Source: an uncultured Clostridia bacterium (lineage in GTDB: Bacteria; Bacillota; Clostridia; Lachnospirales; Anaerotignaceae). Taken from it: DNA of 64,000 nucleotides. The stretch covers positions 1 to 64,000 of the forward strand of contig CALCGT010000058.1 in assembly GCA_937901125.1 (NCBI GenBank), written 5' to 3'. Positions 32,934-41,768 of this stretch are shown here, in pieces (the first letter of the stretch is position 1; every line of letters begins with the position of its first letter). The notes beneath the pieces are model-generated. The model saw only the letters and a program-made list of their open reading frames with translations. It was not told where the DNA came from and searched no databases. The position numbers and the translations under genes are program-made.

Positions 32934-33395
32934 ATGGAAATTGAACGGAAATTTTTAACGAAACACATCCCCTTTGACCTCACGGCATATCCCTGCCTGC
33001 AAATCTCTCAGGCATACATTTCTTTTTCTCCTACCATTCGTATCCGTCAGAGCAACGAGGATTATATTCTGACGGTGAAAGGAAAGGGTCACTTGGCCAG
33101 GGAGGAATTTGAGTTACCCCTGCAAAAAGAGGACTATGACAGGCTTTTTCTGAAAACAGAAGGCACACCTGTCATCAAAAAACGATATCTCGTCCCCTTG
33201 GCAGAGGGCTTGACGGCGGAAGTAGATATTTATGAGGGAGAACTGATAGGGCTGATGACAACGGAAGTGGAGTTTCCTTCCCTGGAAGCAGCAGAAAGCT
33301 TTGTTGCGCCCCTATGGTTTGGGAAGGACGTCAGTCAGGAAAAAGCATATAAAAACACATCCCTTTCCTTATACGGGATGCCGAAAGAGGAGTAA
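32934..33395 (+). CDS. CYTH domain protein
   Basis: 153 aa from ATG 32934 (AGAAGGAG site). MEIERKFLTKHIP is the ExExK signature of the CYTH/triphosphate tunnel metalloenzyme fold; RIRQSNEDYILTVKGKG, KKRYLVPL and EVDIYEGELIGLMTTEVEF supply the remaining charged strands lining the tunnel. Substrates include inorganic triphosphate, thiamine triphosphate or ATP; this one cannot be assigned. It has its own terminator. Confidence 0.92.
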   Translation: MEIERKFLTKHIPFDLTAYPCLQISQAYISFSPTIRIRQSNEDYILTVKGKGHLAREEFELPLQKEDYDRLFLKTEGTPVIKKRYLVPLAEGLTAEVDIYEGELIGLMTTEVEFPSLEAAESFVAPLWFGKDVSQEKAYKNTSLSLYGMPKEE

Positions 33396-33397
33396 GA

Positions 33398-33424
33398 GGA
33401 CTGCGAAAGCAGTTCTTTTTTTTG
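33398..33424 (+). terminator. Terminator of the CYTH gene
   Basis: GGACTGC-GAAA-GCAGTTC followed by eight T. Confidence 0.88.
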
Positions 33425-33492
33425 TTTTCCCTTCATACCCTGTAACAGTGATGTCTATGGAAAAAAGACAAGCAGAGCGGAGGAGGAAGGGT

Positions 33493-34668
33493 ATGTATAA
33501 CAGACGATATGAAAAGGTATTCCTGATGCTGCGGCAGGAGGTGGCGGGCTATGCCCTGGGCAAGCGTCCCCCTTGGGGCAGCTGTGTCATGGAATTGAAA
33601 AATGGCAAGGGCAAGCTACACCTGACAGTACAGGGCCTAAAGCCTTTGGACCGTGGTTATGCCGTTTATGTCATGGCGGGGAAGGAAAGCATTTTCTGCG
33701 GAGAGCTACGCCCCGAAAGTAAGGAAGGACACGGGGAATTGAAATGGGAATTTCAACCCGATGCCCTTGGAACGGGGAAAAAGGCCGAGGACTTCCATAC
33801 AGTCCTCATCCTTTCGGAGGATGGAAAGGGTGGCTTTTCCGCCCCTTTGACGGCCTATTTTGCAGAGAAAAGAGACTGGAAGAAGGATTTCAAGCCGAGA
33901 GAAAAAACGCTGCAGCCCATAGAAGAAATTAAAATGCAGGCAGTGGAAGAAGAGATCAAGATTCAGGCGGCGGAAGCAGTGGTTATGACGCCCCCTGTGG
34001 TGCAGAGGATGCCATCTGTTGTTGAGAAGAAAAAAGAATGGGCGGAACAGCCCAAGGATACCAATGCAGAGGGTACCAATGCCAAGATAGCAGAGGCGCA
34101 AAAGACCGGTTATCACGGCAGTTTTCAGGGGCTTTTGGCAAAATTCCGACAGGAACTGGAGAATCTGGAGGAAACGGGTATTTTAACGAAGCAGGAAACG
34201 GAAAATATCCGCAATATGGGGGCGAGTCCCACGCCAATCTCCCGGGAAAAGCCAGAGGAAAGGAAAGAAACAGCAGAGAAGACAGACGAAGGAGAAAAAG
34301 CAGAAGAAAAAACAGCAGAAAAAATGCCTTTGCCGGAGCTTGCAGCGGAGGAGAGTTCGTTTTTCTCCAAGAATCTGGAGTTAGAACCTTTCGGGGACGG
34401 GGTACAGTGGAAATGCCTTTCCCTAGAGGAACTCACCCTATTATCGCAGATTCCCCTGAAATGGCAACGGGAGTTTTTCTTCCTCCTGCCCTATCGCCGC
34501 TATCATCATTTGATTTTGCAGGAGCAGGTTGATGGCATCTGGCTGGGTCTGCCCGGGTTTTATGATGCCAAGGATGAAGTAGATGCCAAAACCTTTGGCT
34601 TTGGGGAATTCTGCCGGGTGGATGATGAATGGGGCTACTGGATGGCTTTTTTGGAGCGGGAAGGTTGA
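33493..34668 (+). CDS. Unrecognised protein with two globular ends and a charged linker
   Basis: 391 aa from ATG 33493 (GGAGGAAGGG site). Residues 1-135 form a β-rich domain (YALGKRPPWGSCVMELKNGKGKLHLTVQGLK...YAVYVMAGKES). About 135-280 is a low-complexity linker rich in E, K, A and T. The last 100 residues (VQWKCLSLEELTLLSQIPLKW..., RRYHHLILQEQVDGIWLGLPGFYDAKDEVDA) are a second conserved-looking domain. No signal peptide or membrane segment. The layout resembles uncharacterised Lachnospiraceae proteins; I do not know a function. Confidence 0.7.
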   Translation: MYNRRYEKVFLMLRQEVAGYALGKRPPWGSCVMELKNGKGKLHLTVQGLKPLDRGYAVYVMAGKESIFCGELRPESKEGHGELKWEFQPDALGTGKKAEDFHTVLILSEDGKGGFSAPLTAYFAEKRDWKKDFKPREKTLQPIEEIKMQAVEEEIKIQAAEAVVMTPPVVQRMPSVVEKKKEWAEQPKDTNAEGTNAKIAEAQKTGYHGSFQGLLAKFRQELENLEETGILTKQETENIRNMGASPTPISREKPEERKETAEKTDEGEKAEEKTAEKMPLPELAAEESSFFSKNLELEPFGDGVQWKCLSLEELTLLSQIPLKWQREFFFLLPYRRYHHLILQEQVDGIWLGLPGFYDAKDEVDAKTFGFGEFCRVDDEWGYWMAFLEREG

Positions 34669-34738
34669 AAAAATGGGGATTTCCATGTATACTTTATTGA
34701 GATATTTTTGAAATTTCAAACATTAAAGGAGTATATAT

Positions 34739-35374
34739 ATGAGAGTCAGAAAGAAACCCTGGGCAGCCCAGGAATTATTAGATAATAGCCTTGTTATCAA
34801 CGATGCCCCCGAAAAAAAAGGCAAATGGAAGGAATATTTCGGCAACGATCACCCCATTTATGTGGAGATCGGCTGCGGCAAAGGGGGGTTCTTGCGGAAA
34901 AATGCGGAAACTTACCCGGATGTGAATTTCATCGGCATCGAACGGCAGGAAACGGTGGTAGCCATGGCGGCAAGAAGAGCGGACGAAGAATTGCCCAATC
35001 TGGCCTTTGTGTGGGATAATGCCAGCAACCTGTCTGATTTGTTTGAAGTAGGGGAATTCCAGAGATTATATCTGAATTTCAGCGACCCCTGGCCAAAAAA
35101 ACGTACGTATAAACGCCGTTTGACCTATCGGGGCTTCCTGCAGGAATACCGCCGTATTATGGGGGAAAATGCGGAAATCTTCTTCAAGACAGATAACAGA
35201 GGGCTGTTTGAATTTTCCATGAATGAATTCTGCGCCGATGACTGGAAGCTTTCCAACATCAGTCTGGACCTGCACAACAGCGATTATGAAGGCAATATCA
35301 TGACAGAATATGAAGAAAAATTCTCTTCCCAAGGCGCACCCATCTACCGTCTGGAAGCGAGAAGCCGGAAATGA
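34739..35374 (+). CDS. trmB: tRNA (guanine-46-N7)-methyltransferase
   Basis: 211 aa. Adds 7-methylguanosine at position 46 of tRNAs. VEIGCGKGGFLRKNA is the SAM loop, FIGIERQ follows, and NFSDPWPKKRTYKRRLT is the family's D-P-W-x-K-K-R-H/T motif; FKTDNRGLFEFS lies near the end. Normal length. The Crp/Fnr gene begins 1 nt after the stop codon, so the two are co-transcribed. SD AAAGGAG. Confidence 0.97.
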   Translation: MRVRKKPWAAQELLDNSLVINDAPEKKGKWKEYFGNDHPIYVEIGCGKGGFLRKNAETYPDVNFIGIERQETVVAMAARRADEELPNLAFVWDNASNLSDLFEVGEFQRLYLNFSDPWPKKRTYKRRLTYRGFLQEYRRIMGENAEIFFKTDNRGLFEFSMNEFCADDWKLSNISLDLHNSDYEGNIMTEYEEKFSSQGAPIYRLEARSRK

Positions 35375-35375
35375 T

Positions 35376-36035
35376 ATGAAGAAGGAATTACAAAAGGTAT
35401 TCCCTTTTTGGGAGAACCTGAACCAAGAAGAACGGGCTTTGGTGACAGAAAGCATCGTAAGCAGAAAAATACAGAAGGGCGAATCTATGCATCGGGGCTG
35501 CGGCGAATGCAGCGGCATCGTCTATGTTGCCAAGGGGCAGCTGCGGGTCTATATCGTTTCCGAAGAAGGCCGAGAAGTGACCCTCTATCGGGTTTATCAA
35601 GGGGATATTTGTGTCCTGTCGGCTTCCTGCCTGATGGATGCCATCTTGTTTGATGTGCTGATTGCAGGGGTGGAGGAAACAGAACTGATTGTTTTGCCGT
35701 CCCTCGTTCTCAATGGCATCCTGGAGAAAAATCCTATGGTGGAGCTGTCCCTTTACCGTATGGCGACGGAACGTTTTTCCGATGTGATGTGGACCATGCA
35801 GCAGATCTTATTCATGGGGGCAGATAAAAGAGTTGCCCATTTCCTTTGGGATGAAATGGCGAAAACGGGAGAGACCGCCATTTGCCTGACCCATGATGAG
35901 GTGGCTCGTTTCATCGGCAGTGCTAGGGAGGTAGTGTCCAAGGTGTTGAAATATTTTGCGGAAGACGGGGCAGTGGCCCTTTCCCGGGGAAAAATAGAGG
36001 TCATCGATAAAACCAAACTGCGGAACTATTTATAA
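35376..36035 (+). CDS. Crp/Fnr-family transcriptional regulator
   Basis: 219 aa. N-terminal cyclic-nucleotide-type β-barrel (GIVYVAKGQLRVYIVSEEGREVTLYRVYQGDICVLSA) and C-terminal winged helix with the recognition segment LTHDEVARFIGSAREVVSKVLKYF. Cysteines in the barrel (MHRGCGECSG, ICVLSASCLM) may bind a cofactor such as FeS or haem. It precedes a ferredoxin and a membrane FeS protein; in anaerobes this trio is often seen with hcp and responds to nitrosative or redox stress. Hcp itself is not here. Confidence 0.92.
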   Translation: MKKELQKVFPFWENLNQEERALVTESIVSRKIQKGESMHRGCGECSGIVYVAKGQLRVYIVSEEGREVTLYRVYQGDICVLSASCLMDAILFDVLIAGVEETELIVLPSLVLNGILEKNPMVELSLYRMATERFSDVMWTMQQILFMGADKRVAHFLWDEMAKTGETAICLTHDEVARFIGSAREVVSKVLKYFAEDGAVALSRGKIEVIDKTKLRNYL

Positions 36036-36052
36036 TGTAAGTTTGTCGCAGA

Positions 36053-36105
36053 CGGAACATCCTCTTTTTGATAGAATGCTATCATTGAGAGAATGTTCCG
36101 TTTTT
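36053..36105 (+). promoter_or_regulatory. Long palindrome: terminator and possible Crp/Fnr operator
   Basis: CGGAACAT (36053-36060) pairs with ATGTTCCG (36093-36100), enclosing the inner arms TTGATAG and CTATCATT, and TTTTT follows. It can end the regulator transcript, while the inner TTGATAG-AATG-CTATCAT resembles a Crp/Fnr-type half-site pair, close to the start of the ferredoxin gene. Confidence 0.5.
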
Positions 36106-36131
36106 GATTATAGGAGAAAGAGGGGAAAGAA

Positions 36132-36332
36132 ATGAGAAAGAAAAAATGGGCAGTGCCCGATAAAAATGTTTGCGTTTCCTGCGGTGCCTGCAGAAAGGTC
36201 TGCCCCAGAGAAGCCATTTCCATCTGGAAAGGCTGCTATGCGGCGGTGGATGGAGAAAAATGCGTGGGCTGCGGCATTTGTGCCAAAACCTGCCCCGCAG
36301 GCTGTATCGAAATAAAGGAGGAAGAGGCATGA
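36132..36332 (+). CDS. Two-cluster [4Fe-4S] ferredoxin
   Basis: 66 aa. Two CxxCxxCxxxCP motifs: CVSCGACRKVCP and CVGCGICAKTCP. A small soluble electron carrier, presumably the partner of the membrane FeS protein whose gene overlaps by 4 nt. Lies downstream of the Crp/Fnr gene, separated by the palindrome. SD AGAAAGAGGGG. Confidence 0.93.
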   Translation: MRKKKWAVPDKNVCVSCGACRKVCPREAISIWKGCYAAVDGEKCVGCGICAKTCPAGCIEIKEEEA

Positions 36333-36901
36333 AAAAGAAACACTGGTATGACTATCTCTGGATTTGGGAGACCATCTATTTTACCCTGGGTTTTTTCAAT
36401 ATACTCTTTGCATGGTTGGGGATGATCGAATTCCTTCTGCCACTGCTTATCGCTATCATCGGCGGGAATAAAGCCTTCTGCAATAATTTCTGCGGCAGGA
36501 GCCAGCTCTTTACAAAGCTGGGCACCACCTGCAAATGCTCCAGAAATCGGCCGACACCGAAATTTTTCTATTCCAAGGCATTCCGCTATGGTTTTCTGGT
36601 GTTCTTTATGATGATGTTTGCCAATATGCTGTTCCAGACCTATCTGGTGGCATCGGGAGCGGGGACACTGAAAGAAACCATAAAGCTTTTCTGGACCTTC
36701 CGTGTGCCTTGGGGCTGGGCTTATACGGTGGGAACGGTCAGCGATTGGGTGGCGCAGTTCAGCTTTGGGCTCTACAGCATGATGTTGACAGCTACGCTCA
36801 TCGGGCTGATCGTGATGGTGCTGTTCAAGCCCAGAACATGGTGTACCTTTTGCCCCATGGGCAGCATGACTCAGGGCATCTGCAAACTAAAAGCGAGATA
36901 A
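36329..36901 (+). CDS. NapH/NosR-type membrane 4Fe-4S protein
   Basis: 190 aa from the ATG overlapping the ferredoxin stop. Four hydrophobic helices (about 10-45, 80-105, 115-135, 150-170). Cysteine groups FCNNFCGRSQLF and CTFCPMGSMTQGIC on either side are typical of the NapH/MauN/CcoG-like membrane ferredoxin family that passes electrons through the cytoplasmic membrane. With the ferredoxin and the Crp/Fnr regulator it forms a small redox module of unknown final acceptor. Confidence 0.88.
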   Translation: MKKKHWYDYLWIWETIYFTLGFFNILFAWLGMIEFLLPLLIAIIGGNKAFCNNFCGRSQLFTKLGTTCKCSRNRPTPKFFYSKAFRYGFLVFFMMMFANMLFQTYLVASGAGTLKETIKLFWTFRVPWGWAYTVGTVSDWVAQFSFGLYSMMLTATLIGLIVMVLFKPRTWCTFCPMGSMTQGICKLKAR

Positions 36902-36905
36902 ATAA

Positions 36906-36945
36906 AAAAGCGACTTTGGGAGTTTTGTCTCAAGTCGCTTTTGTT
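36906..36945. terminator. Bidirectional terminator after the FeS module
   Basis: AAAAGCGACTT (36906-36916) and AAGTCGCTTTT (36932-36942), extended inside by TGGGAG/CTC. Serves the plus-strand FeS genes and the convergent DUF4364 gene. Confidence 0.87.
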
Positions 36946-36957
36946 ATTTTTATGTAA

Positions 36958-37536
36958 TTATTCCCCTGGATTTTCTTTTTCTCCGTGGGGGAAGTCCTTA
37001 TCCTCCGCCGCCAGAGAAGCCAGAAAATTGCGGTAATACTGATTCACATGCTTGCGCCAGTTGCGGCAGATCTGCTGTGCCTGGGTCTTAGAGACCACGG
37101 AAACACTGATTTCCATAAGGGTAGCACCGCTGTCGTCGCAAAGGCCGCATTTCACCAGATAATCTCCGTTCAGCTCAGGGAAATAATTTGCCGTTACGGC
37201 ATATTCCGCCCGAATACGGCGGCTGTTTTCGTGGACATAGGTATTGATCTCGTTTTTCACCTCGTCGGAAATGCGGTTGATGAAGTAATTGATGACTTCT
37301 TCCCCGTCGTCCGTCAGGGTGTAGCGGGTATTGTTCTGTTCACGGGTCTTTTCCAGCCAACCTGCGCTTTCCAGCTCCGCCAGATATTGCTGCACAGAAA
37401 AATAATCCATATAATTTTTTTCCAGCAGGAACTGACAGATCTCACTGTTGGAAAGGGAAATACCCATTTTCTGCAGCAGATGCAGGATAATGAGTTTATG
37501 CTCCGCCAGTTTTTTGGTGGAATACTGCATGGACAT
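36958..37536 (-). CDS. DUF4364 family winged-helix protein
   Basis: 192 aa. LAEHKLIILHLLQKMGISLSNSEICQFLLEK and FSVQQYLAELESAGWLEKT form a PadR-like winged helix; the rest (RYTLTDDGEEVINYFINRIS...) is the DUF4364 body. Probably a transcription regulator, target unknown. AGGAGG is seven bases before the first ATG; a second ATG three codons later is also possible. Confidence 0.88.
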   Translation of the reverse strand: MSMQYSTKKLAEHKLIILHLLQKMGISLSNSEICQFLLEKNYMDYFSVQQYLAELESAGWLEKTREQNNTRYTLTDDGEEVINYFINRISDEVKNEINTYVHENSRRIRAEYAVTANYFPELNGDYLVKCGLCDDSGATLMEISVSVVSKTQAQQICRNWRKHVNQYYRNFLASLAAEDKDFPHGEKENPGE

Positions 37537-37612
37537 GGAAAGACCTCCTTTCGAAACAAAATTTTCTGTCTTTTATCATAGCACATTTCCTGTTTTGTTG
37601 TAAACAATGGCA

Positions 37613-38533
37613 TTAGTCAATTTTGCAGCACATTCCCTGTTTGATGCCATTTTCTTTCAGATATTTATGGAGAGAATTCAGAACATCCCGCTTCCGCAGG
37701 CTCCACAGGGGTGCCAAGAGGGTATTTTTATCGCCGTCCCCCGTCAGGCGGTGGATGACGATATCCTCCCGCAGGTGGGCGATACAGTCCCCCACAAGGG
37801 CTATGTATTCCTCTTTGGTGAGGGGCGTATAGGTTCCGGCTTCGTAAATCTCTGCCAGATCGCTGTCAGAAAGAACGTGTAAAAGCTGTAGCTTGATGCC
37901 CTGGATAGGCAGGCGGTTTACAAAGTCGATGGTGCGAAGGACGGTTTCTTTCGTTTCCCCGGGCAGACCAAGAATGACGTGGGCAACCACAGGGATGTTT
38001 CGTTCCGCCAGAGTGTGGACAGCCTGTTCAAATACGGAAAGGGGATAGCCCCTGCGGATACGCAGGGCGGAAGCTTCATCGGCAGTCTGCAAGCCCAGCT
38101 CCACCCAAAGCTTGGTTTTTCGGTTCAGTTCTGCCAGCAGGTCTAGCACATCCGCCGGTAGGCAATCGGCTCTGGTGGCGATGGCAATGCCTTCCACGCC
38201 GGGGCAGGCCAAGGATTCTTCGTATTTCTGCCGCAGTTCCTCCACGGGGGCATAGGTGTTGGTAAAGGCCTGAAAATACGCCACATAGGCAGGGTCTTTC
38301 CATTTTTCGGCGGTCTGGGTTTTGCCCCGTTCAATCTGCTCGGTAATGGAAAGGGCGGCGTTTTCTGCAAAATCTCCGCTGCCGCCGCTGCTGCAGAAAA
38401 GGCAGCCCCTTGTGCCGCAGGTGCCATCCCGATTGGGGCAGGTGAAGCCCCCGTCCAAAGAGATTTTCGCCGTTTTTCGACCAAAAATCTCCCGATAGTA
38501 TTCATTTAAGCTGCGGTAGGGTTTGCTTTCCAC
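37613..38533 (-). CDS. TIGR01212-type radical SAM protein (YhcC-like)
   Basis: 306 aa from a GTG start (AAAGGAAG seven bases upstream). SLNEYYREIFGRKTAKISLDGGFTCPNRDGTCGTRGCLFCSSGGSG holds the unusual spaced cysteines of this group; GVEGIAIATRADCLP, LWVELGLQTA, VVAHVILGLPGET and LLHVLSDSDLAE are family hallmarks. It uses a [4Fe-4S] cluster and SAM; the substrate is not established. It follows a 130-residue gene on the same strand. Confidence 0.93.
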   Translation of the reverse strand: MESKPYRSLNEYYREIFGRKTAKISLDGGFTCPNRDGTCGTRGCLFCSSGGSGDFAENAALSITEQIERGKTQTAEKWKDPAYVAYFQAFTNTYAPVEELRQKYEESLACPGVEGIAIATRADCLPADVLDLLAELNRKTKLWVELGLQTADEASALRIRRGYPLSVFEQAVHTLAERNIPVVAHVILGLPGETKETVLRTIDFVNRLPIQGIKLQLLHVLSDSDLAEIYEAGTYTPLTKEEYIALVGDCIAHLREDIVIHRLTGDGDKNTLLAPLWSLRKRDVLNSLHKYLKENGIKQGMCCKID

Positions 38534-38547
38534 GGAAATACTTCCTT

Positions 38548-38943
38548 TCAATGCTGAATATTTCTTTGCCGCAATTTTTCGCAGAGGGAAGTCAGGGCGT
38601 CCCACTGCTGTTGGTTTTCCGCTGTCTGGTGGATGAGCAGGAGAAAATCCGCTTTGCTGCTTTCCAGAAAATTGCGGGTGCGTTCGGCTTTCGGTTCCTT
38701 GCAGGCGGAAAGGAAAAGAGAAAAGCTTTCTTCCGTCACCGCCAGGGGGATACAGGTCTCTATTTTTTTCAAAATTTCTCCCACAGTTGCTTCGCCGCAG
38801 GTCTGCTTTGCCAGATGGTGATACAACGCACGGCTGTTGAGAAAAATTACATTGGGGGCAGGAAACAGCTCCTGCCCGCCGATTTGATTTCTCAATAGAG
38901 ATAAATAGCCGCAAAGATCTTTGCGGCTGATTGTCTGATTCAA
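38548..38943 (-). CDS. Small hypothetical protein upstream of the radical SAM gene
   Basis: About 131 aa, start uncertain: a TTG at 38943 stands six bases after GAGGTG; a GTG at 38952 is also in frame. Sequence is soluble and helical (ALYHHLAKQTCGEATVGEILKKIETCIPLAV, FLESSKADFLLLIHQTAENQQQWDALTSLCEKL). I do not recognise a family. The same strand and 14-nt gap suggest co-transcription with the radical SAM gene. Confidence 0.6.
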   Translation of the reverse strand: MNQTISRKDLCGYLSLLRNQIGGQELFPAPNVIFLNSRALYHHLAKQTCGEATVGEILKKIETCIPLAVTEESFSLFLSACKEPKAERTRNFLESSKADFLLLIHQTAENQQQWDALTSLCEKLRQRNIQH

Positions 38944-39024
38944 TGAAATCACCTCAAAACGATGTTGAAATGGTCGTTCGGAGATAATATGTGCAGTTCC
39001 TATGGTGTTTACGATAGAAAATTT

Positions 39025-40122
39025 TTACTCTTCCACCCACTGCTTCAATTCCTGCAAAAGGGCTGCATTATGTTCGGCAGAAAGGATGCAGAAGCGCAGG
39101 AAGGTCTCATCCAAAAAGGTGAAGGAAGATGCGTCACGGATGAGCATTTTTTTCACGATGCATTTTTCAAATAAATCATGGGCGGTCACCTTGTCCGTTT
39201 TCAGCTTCAGCAGGATGAAGTTTGCTTCGGAGGGGTATGCTTGGATGTTTTTCCATGTGGAAAGCTCCACAAAGGCTTTTTTTCTTTCCTCGGAAACCAG
39301 CTTCTGGGTAGATTTATGAAATTCCACATCGCTAAAGATATGCTGACCGATGAAATCGGCCAAGCTGTTTACGCTCCAGGGGTTCTGATTTGCCTTCAGG
39401 TGATCCAAAAAGGCCTGATTGGAGGACATCCCATAGCCCAGACGGACGCCGGGGGCGGCAAAGAATTTGGAGGTGCCGCGGATGACAAAGAGGTTATCAA
39501 ATTCCTTTACCAGAGGGATGGAACAGATTTCCGGCAGGATATCGGAAAACTCGATATAGGTTTCATCCACCATCACAGATGTGCCGATTTTTTTGCAGTG
39601 AGCCAGAATCAGACGCATTTCGTCGGTGTGGATGGCTGTGCCTGTGGGGTTATTGGGGTTGCAGGCGATGAACATGCCGATTTCGGGGGTCAGTGCCGCC
39701 AGCAGTGCCTCCAAATCCAGGCGGAAATTATCTTCCTCTTTCAGGGGGAAGTATGTGAAGGTGCCGCCGGTCAGGGAAACTTCTCTTTCATATTCGGAAT
39801 AGGCAGGTCCCATAATGATGGATTTTTTTGCATTGACTGTCTGGATGAAAGTGGAGATCAGCTCTGTAGAGCCATTGCCCACCACAATATGGGCGGGGTC
39901 TGCGCCGGTATATGTGCCAATGGCCTGCTTCAGTGCCAGATAGTTTTTATCGGGATAAGTTTTGATGAGGTGCAGATTTTCTTTCAGGGCATCTTCTGCC
40001 TTTTTAGGGAAGCCTAAAGGGTTGATGTTGCCACTGAAATCGATGATCTCCTCTCTGGGGATGCTGTAGGCTCTCTGGATCGCATCCAGATCGCCGCCGT
40101 GGGCGTGGGTCAGTGCTGCCAT
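39025..40122 (-). CDS. CobD/HisC-like PLP aminotransferase
   Basis: 365 aa from ATG 40122 (AAGAAGG ten bases upstream). Fold-type I aminotransferase: HAHGGDLDAIQRAYSIP and IDFSGNINPLGFPK are typical of L-threonine-O-3-phosphate decarboxylase (CobD); GNGSTELI, CNPNNPTGT, VMVDETYIEF and the cofactor lysine in RGTSKFFAAPGVRLGY follow. CobD makes (R)-1-aminopropan-2-yl phosphate for cobalamin, but no other cobalamin gene is nearby, and histidinol-phosphate aminotransferase is closely related, so the role is open. Confidence 0.85.
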   Translation of the reverse strand: MAALTHAHGGDLDAIQRAYSIPREEIIDFSGNINPLGFPKKAEDALKENLHLIKTYPDKNYLALKQAIGTYTGADPAHIVVGNGSTELISTFIQTVNAKKSIIMGPAYSEYEREVSLTGGTFTYFPLKEEDNFRLDLEALLAALTPEIGMFIACNPNNPTGTAIHTDEMRLILAHCKKIGTSVMVDETYIEFSDILPEICSIPLVKEFDNLFVIRGTSKFFAAPGVRLGYGMSSNQAFLDHLKANQNPWSVNSLADFIGQHIFSDVEFHKSTQKLVSEERKKAFVELSTWKNIQAYPSEANFILLKLKTDKVTAHDLFEKCIVKKMLIRDASSFTFLDETFLRFCILSAEHNAALLQELKQWVEE

Positions 40123-40181
40123 GATAATAGTACCTTCTTTCAAAATTTATTTGTCAAAATCAAGGTTTTGTTTTTTATATT

Positions 40182-41768
40182 TCAGAAGATTTCGTCAATC
40201 TTCTCCTGTTCGATGATCTTGGGGCTTTGCTTGGTGACACGGGGATACATGAGGTAGGGGTTGCCCTTGCCTTTTTCCACGATTTCCAAAGAAAGCGCCA
40301 TGGTTCTGTTCTGGGTGGGGTAGAGCATCAGTTTGCTGCCTGCTTCTATGGAAAGGTCCTGCAGGTCTTTGCCATTGGTCTTGTTGATGGAACGTTTGGA
40401 GCCCCTTGCGGAATATTCCATAGGGAAGCCGTTCCGGTCGGGCACAGAAAGCAGATAATCTGCCATTTCTTCCAGACAGAAGGAGGCGCAAAGGTTCCGG
40501 CAGAGCAGGTTCACATCCATATCCTGTCCCACTTCGATGACCTTCCAAAGTTCCTCATCATTGGAATGGGAGACCTTGATGGAAAGGACATCGGGGACGA
40601 CCTCCATCAGAAACATTCTTTCCTTGGTCCGCATCTCCGCTTCCTGCAGCACTGCTTCCAACAGCTGTTCATAAGGCAGGGTACGGGGCATTTTCTGTTT
40701 GTCGATCTCTTTGGATGCGGGGTTGGCGAAAAGCTCTTTGCCCAATGCGGTCAGGCTGTAGTAGGTGGGGGGAGTAAATAATTCTGCTCCTAAGTTATGC
40801 TCCATCAGTACTAATGCCGCCAGATTATTTACCAAAGAAAAGAAGCGGATGGGCGTAAAGGCGATGGGGCGGATAAAGTGGAAGAACAGGCTCATGGGCG
40901 TCAGGAACCATTTATCCAGCATGATGCCTGTAAACAAGAAAGAAGAAACAATAGATTTTTCCTCTGCGTTCAGGTTTTCGGGAGGTGTTTTCCAGATTTC
41001 TTCAATATTCACGTCTACTTTATGATAAAAATCCACGAAGATACGGTCTACTTCCTGATGGTTTTCCAATAAATGATAGAAGAAATCGGGGGTAGCGATG
41101 CCTTCCTCCAAGTCCATCGACCAGGTGAAGCGTTCAGAAGCCAGAGTACAGGCTGTTTCCCCAAGCTGGAAGAGGATATCTTTTGTTTCCTGAGAAAAGA
41201 AGAAGGCACATTCCGTTGCAGGCTGTACCCTTTGGGTATGGATAGAGGGCATGGGGACCAGAAGCCCATGGAGCCATGCCAGTCTCGTCAGATATTCCAG
41301 ATAGAAATCCGCCTTTAGGCTCAGCTGTTTCAGAATGCCGTCTTTTTCTTCGGGCAGAAGCAGTCCGTTTTCGTCTGTGGCACGGTCGGGCGTGCAATAG
41401 CCGATGAGGGCCTGCAGATCATCCACCAGGGGATGGCTTTTTGTAGAGTAGCCCACCAGAGCAAAGCTGTATTCAGAGATAAACTCTGCATCGGGTTGCT
41501 CTTCCGCAGGCTTTGTCCGCATCACATAGGCATAATCTGTTTGGTTGTCCCCATCTTTTTCCAGATCCAATGCCAGAATATTGGCAGGGGAAAGGATGGT
41601 TTCGGAGGCCAGTGCCGTATAGTACCATTTGCCGAAGGCCAGAGGGGCGATATCCAGCAGAGGGCGGCGGCAGGGCGCATCCATTTTTTGACGCATATTT
41701 TCATATCCGTTCAGGAACAGCCCCAAAAGTGGAGCATGCTTCGGCTGCACGGGTCTTGCCTGTTTCAT
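40182..41768 (-). CDS. Large protein with pRiA4b ORF-3-like C-terminal domain
   Basis: 528 aa, soluble. Residues 1-400 are unrecognised and mostly helical. The last 130 (VLSIKVSHSNDEELWKVIEV..., LLCRNLCASFCLEEMADYLLSV, LSIEAGSKLMLYPTQNRTMALSLEIVEKG) follow the pattern of the IS1096 TnpR / plasmid pRiA4b ORF-3 domain, found in many accessory proteins of unknown function. No transposase is nearby, so this need not be mobile. Single gene; its start faces the pheB operon promoter region. Confidence 0.65.
   Translation of the reverse strand: MKQARPVQPKHAPLLGLFLNGYENMRQKMDAPCRRPLLDIAPLAFGKWYYTALASETILSPANILALDLEKDGDNQTDYAYVMRTKPAEEQPDAEFISEYSFALVGYSTKSHPLVDDLQALIGYCTPDRATDENGLLLPEEKDGILKQLSLKADFYLEYLTRLAWLHGLLVPMPSIHTQRVQPATECAFFFSQETKDILFQLGETACTLASERFTWSMDLEEGIATPDFFYHLLENHQEVDRIFVDFYHKVDVNIEEIWKTPPENLNAEEKSIVSSFLFTGIMLDKWFLTPMSLFFHFIRPIAFTPIRFFSLVNNLAALVLMEHNLGAELFTPPTYYSLTALGKELFANPASKEIDKQKMPRTLPYEQLLEAVLQEAEMRTKERMFLMEVVPDVLSIKVSHSNDEELWKVIEVGQDMDVNLLCRNLCASFCLEEMADYLLSVPDRNGFPMEYSARGSKRSINKTNGKDLQDLSIEAGSKLMLYPTQNRTMALSLEIVEKGKGNPYLMYPRVTKQSPKIIEQEKIDEIF

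Noticed and set aside
40182..41768. The pRiA4b-like gene as an insertion sequence passenger
   Set aside because: No transposase or terminal inverted repeats were found around it.
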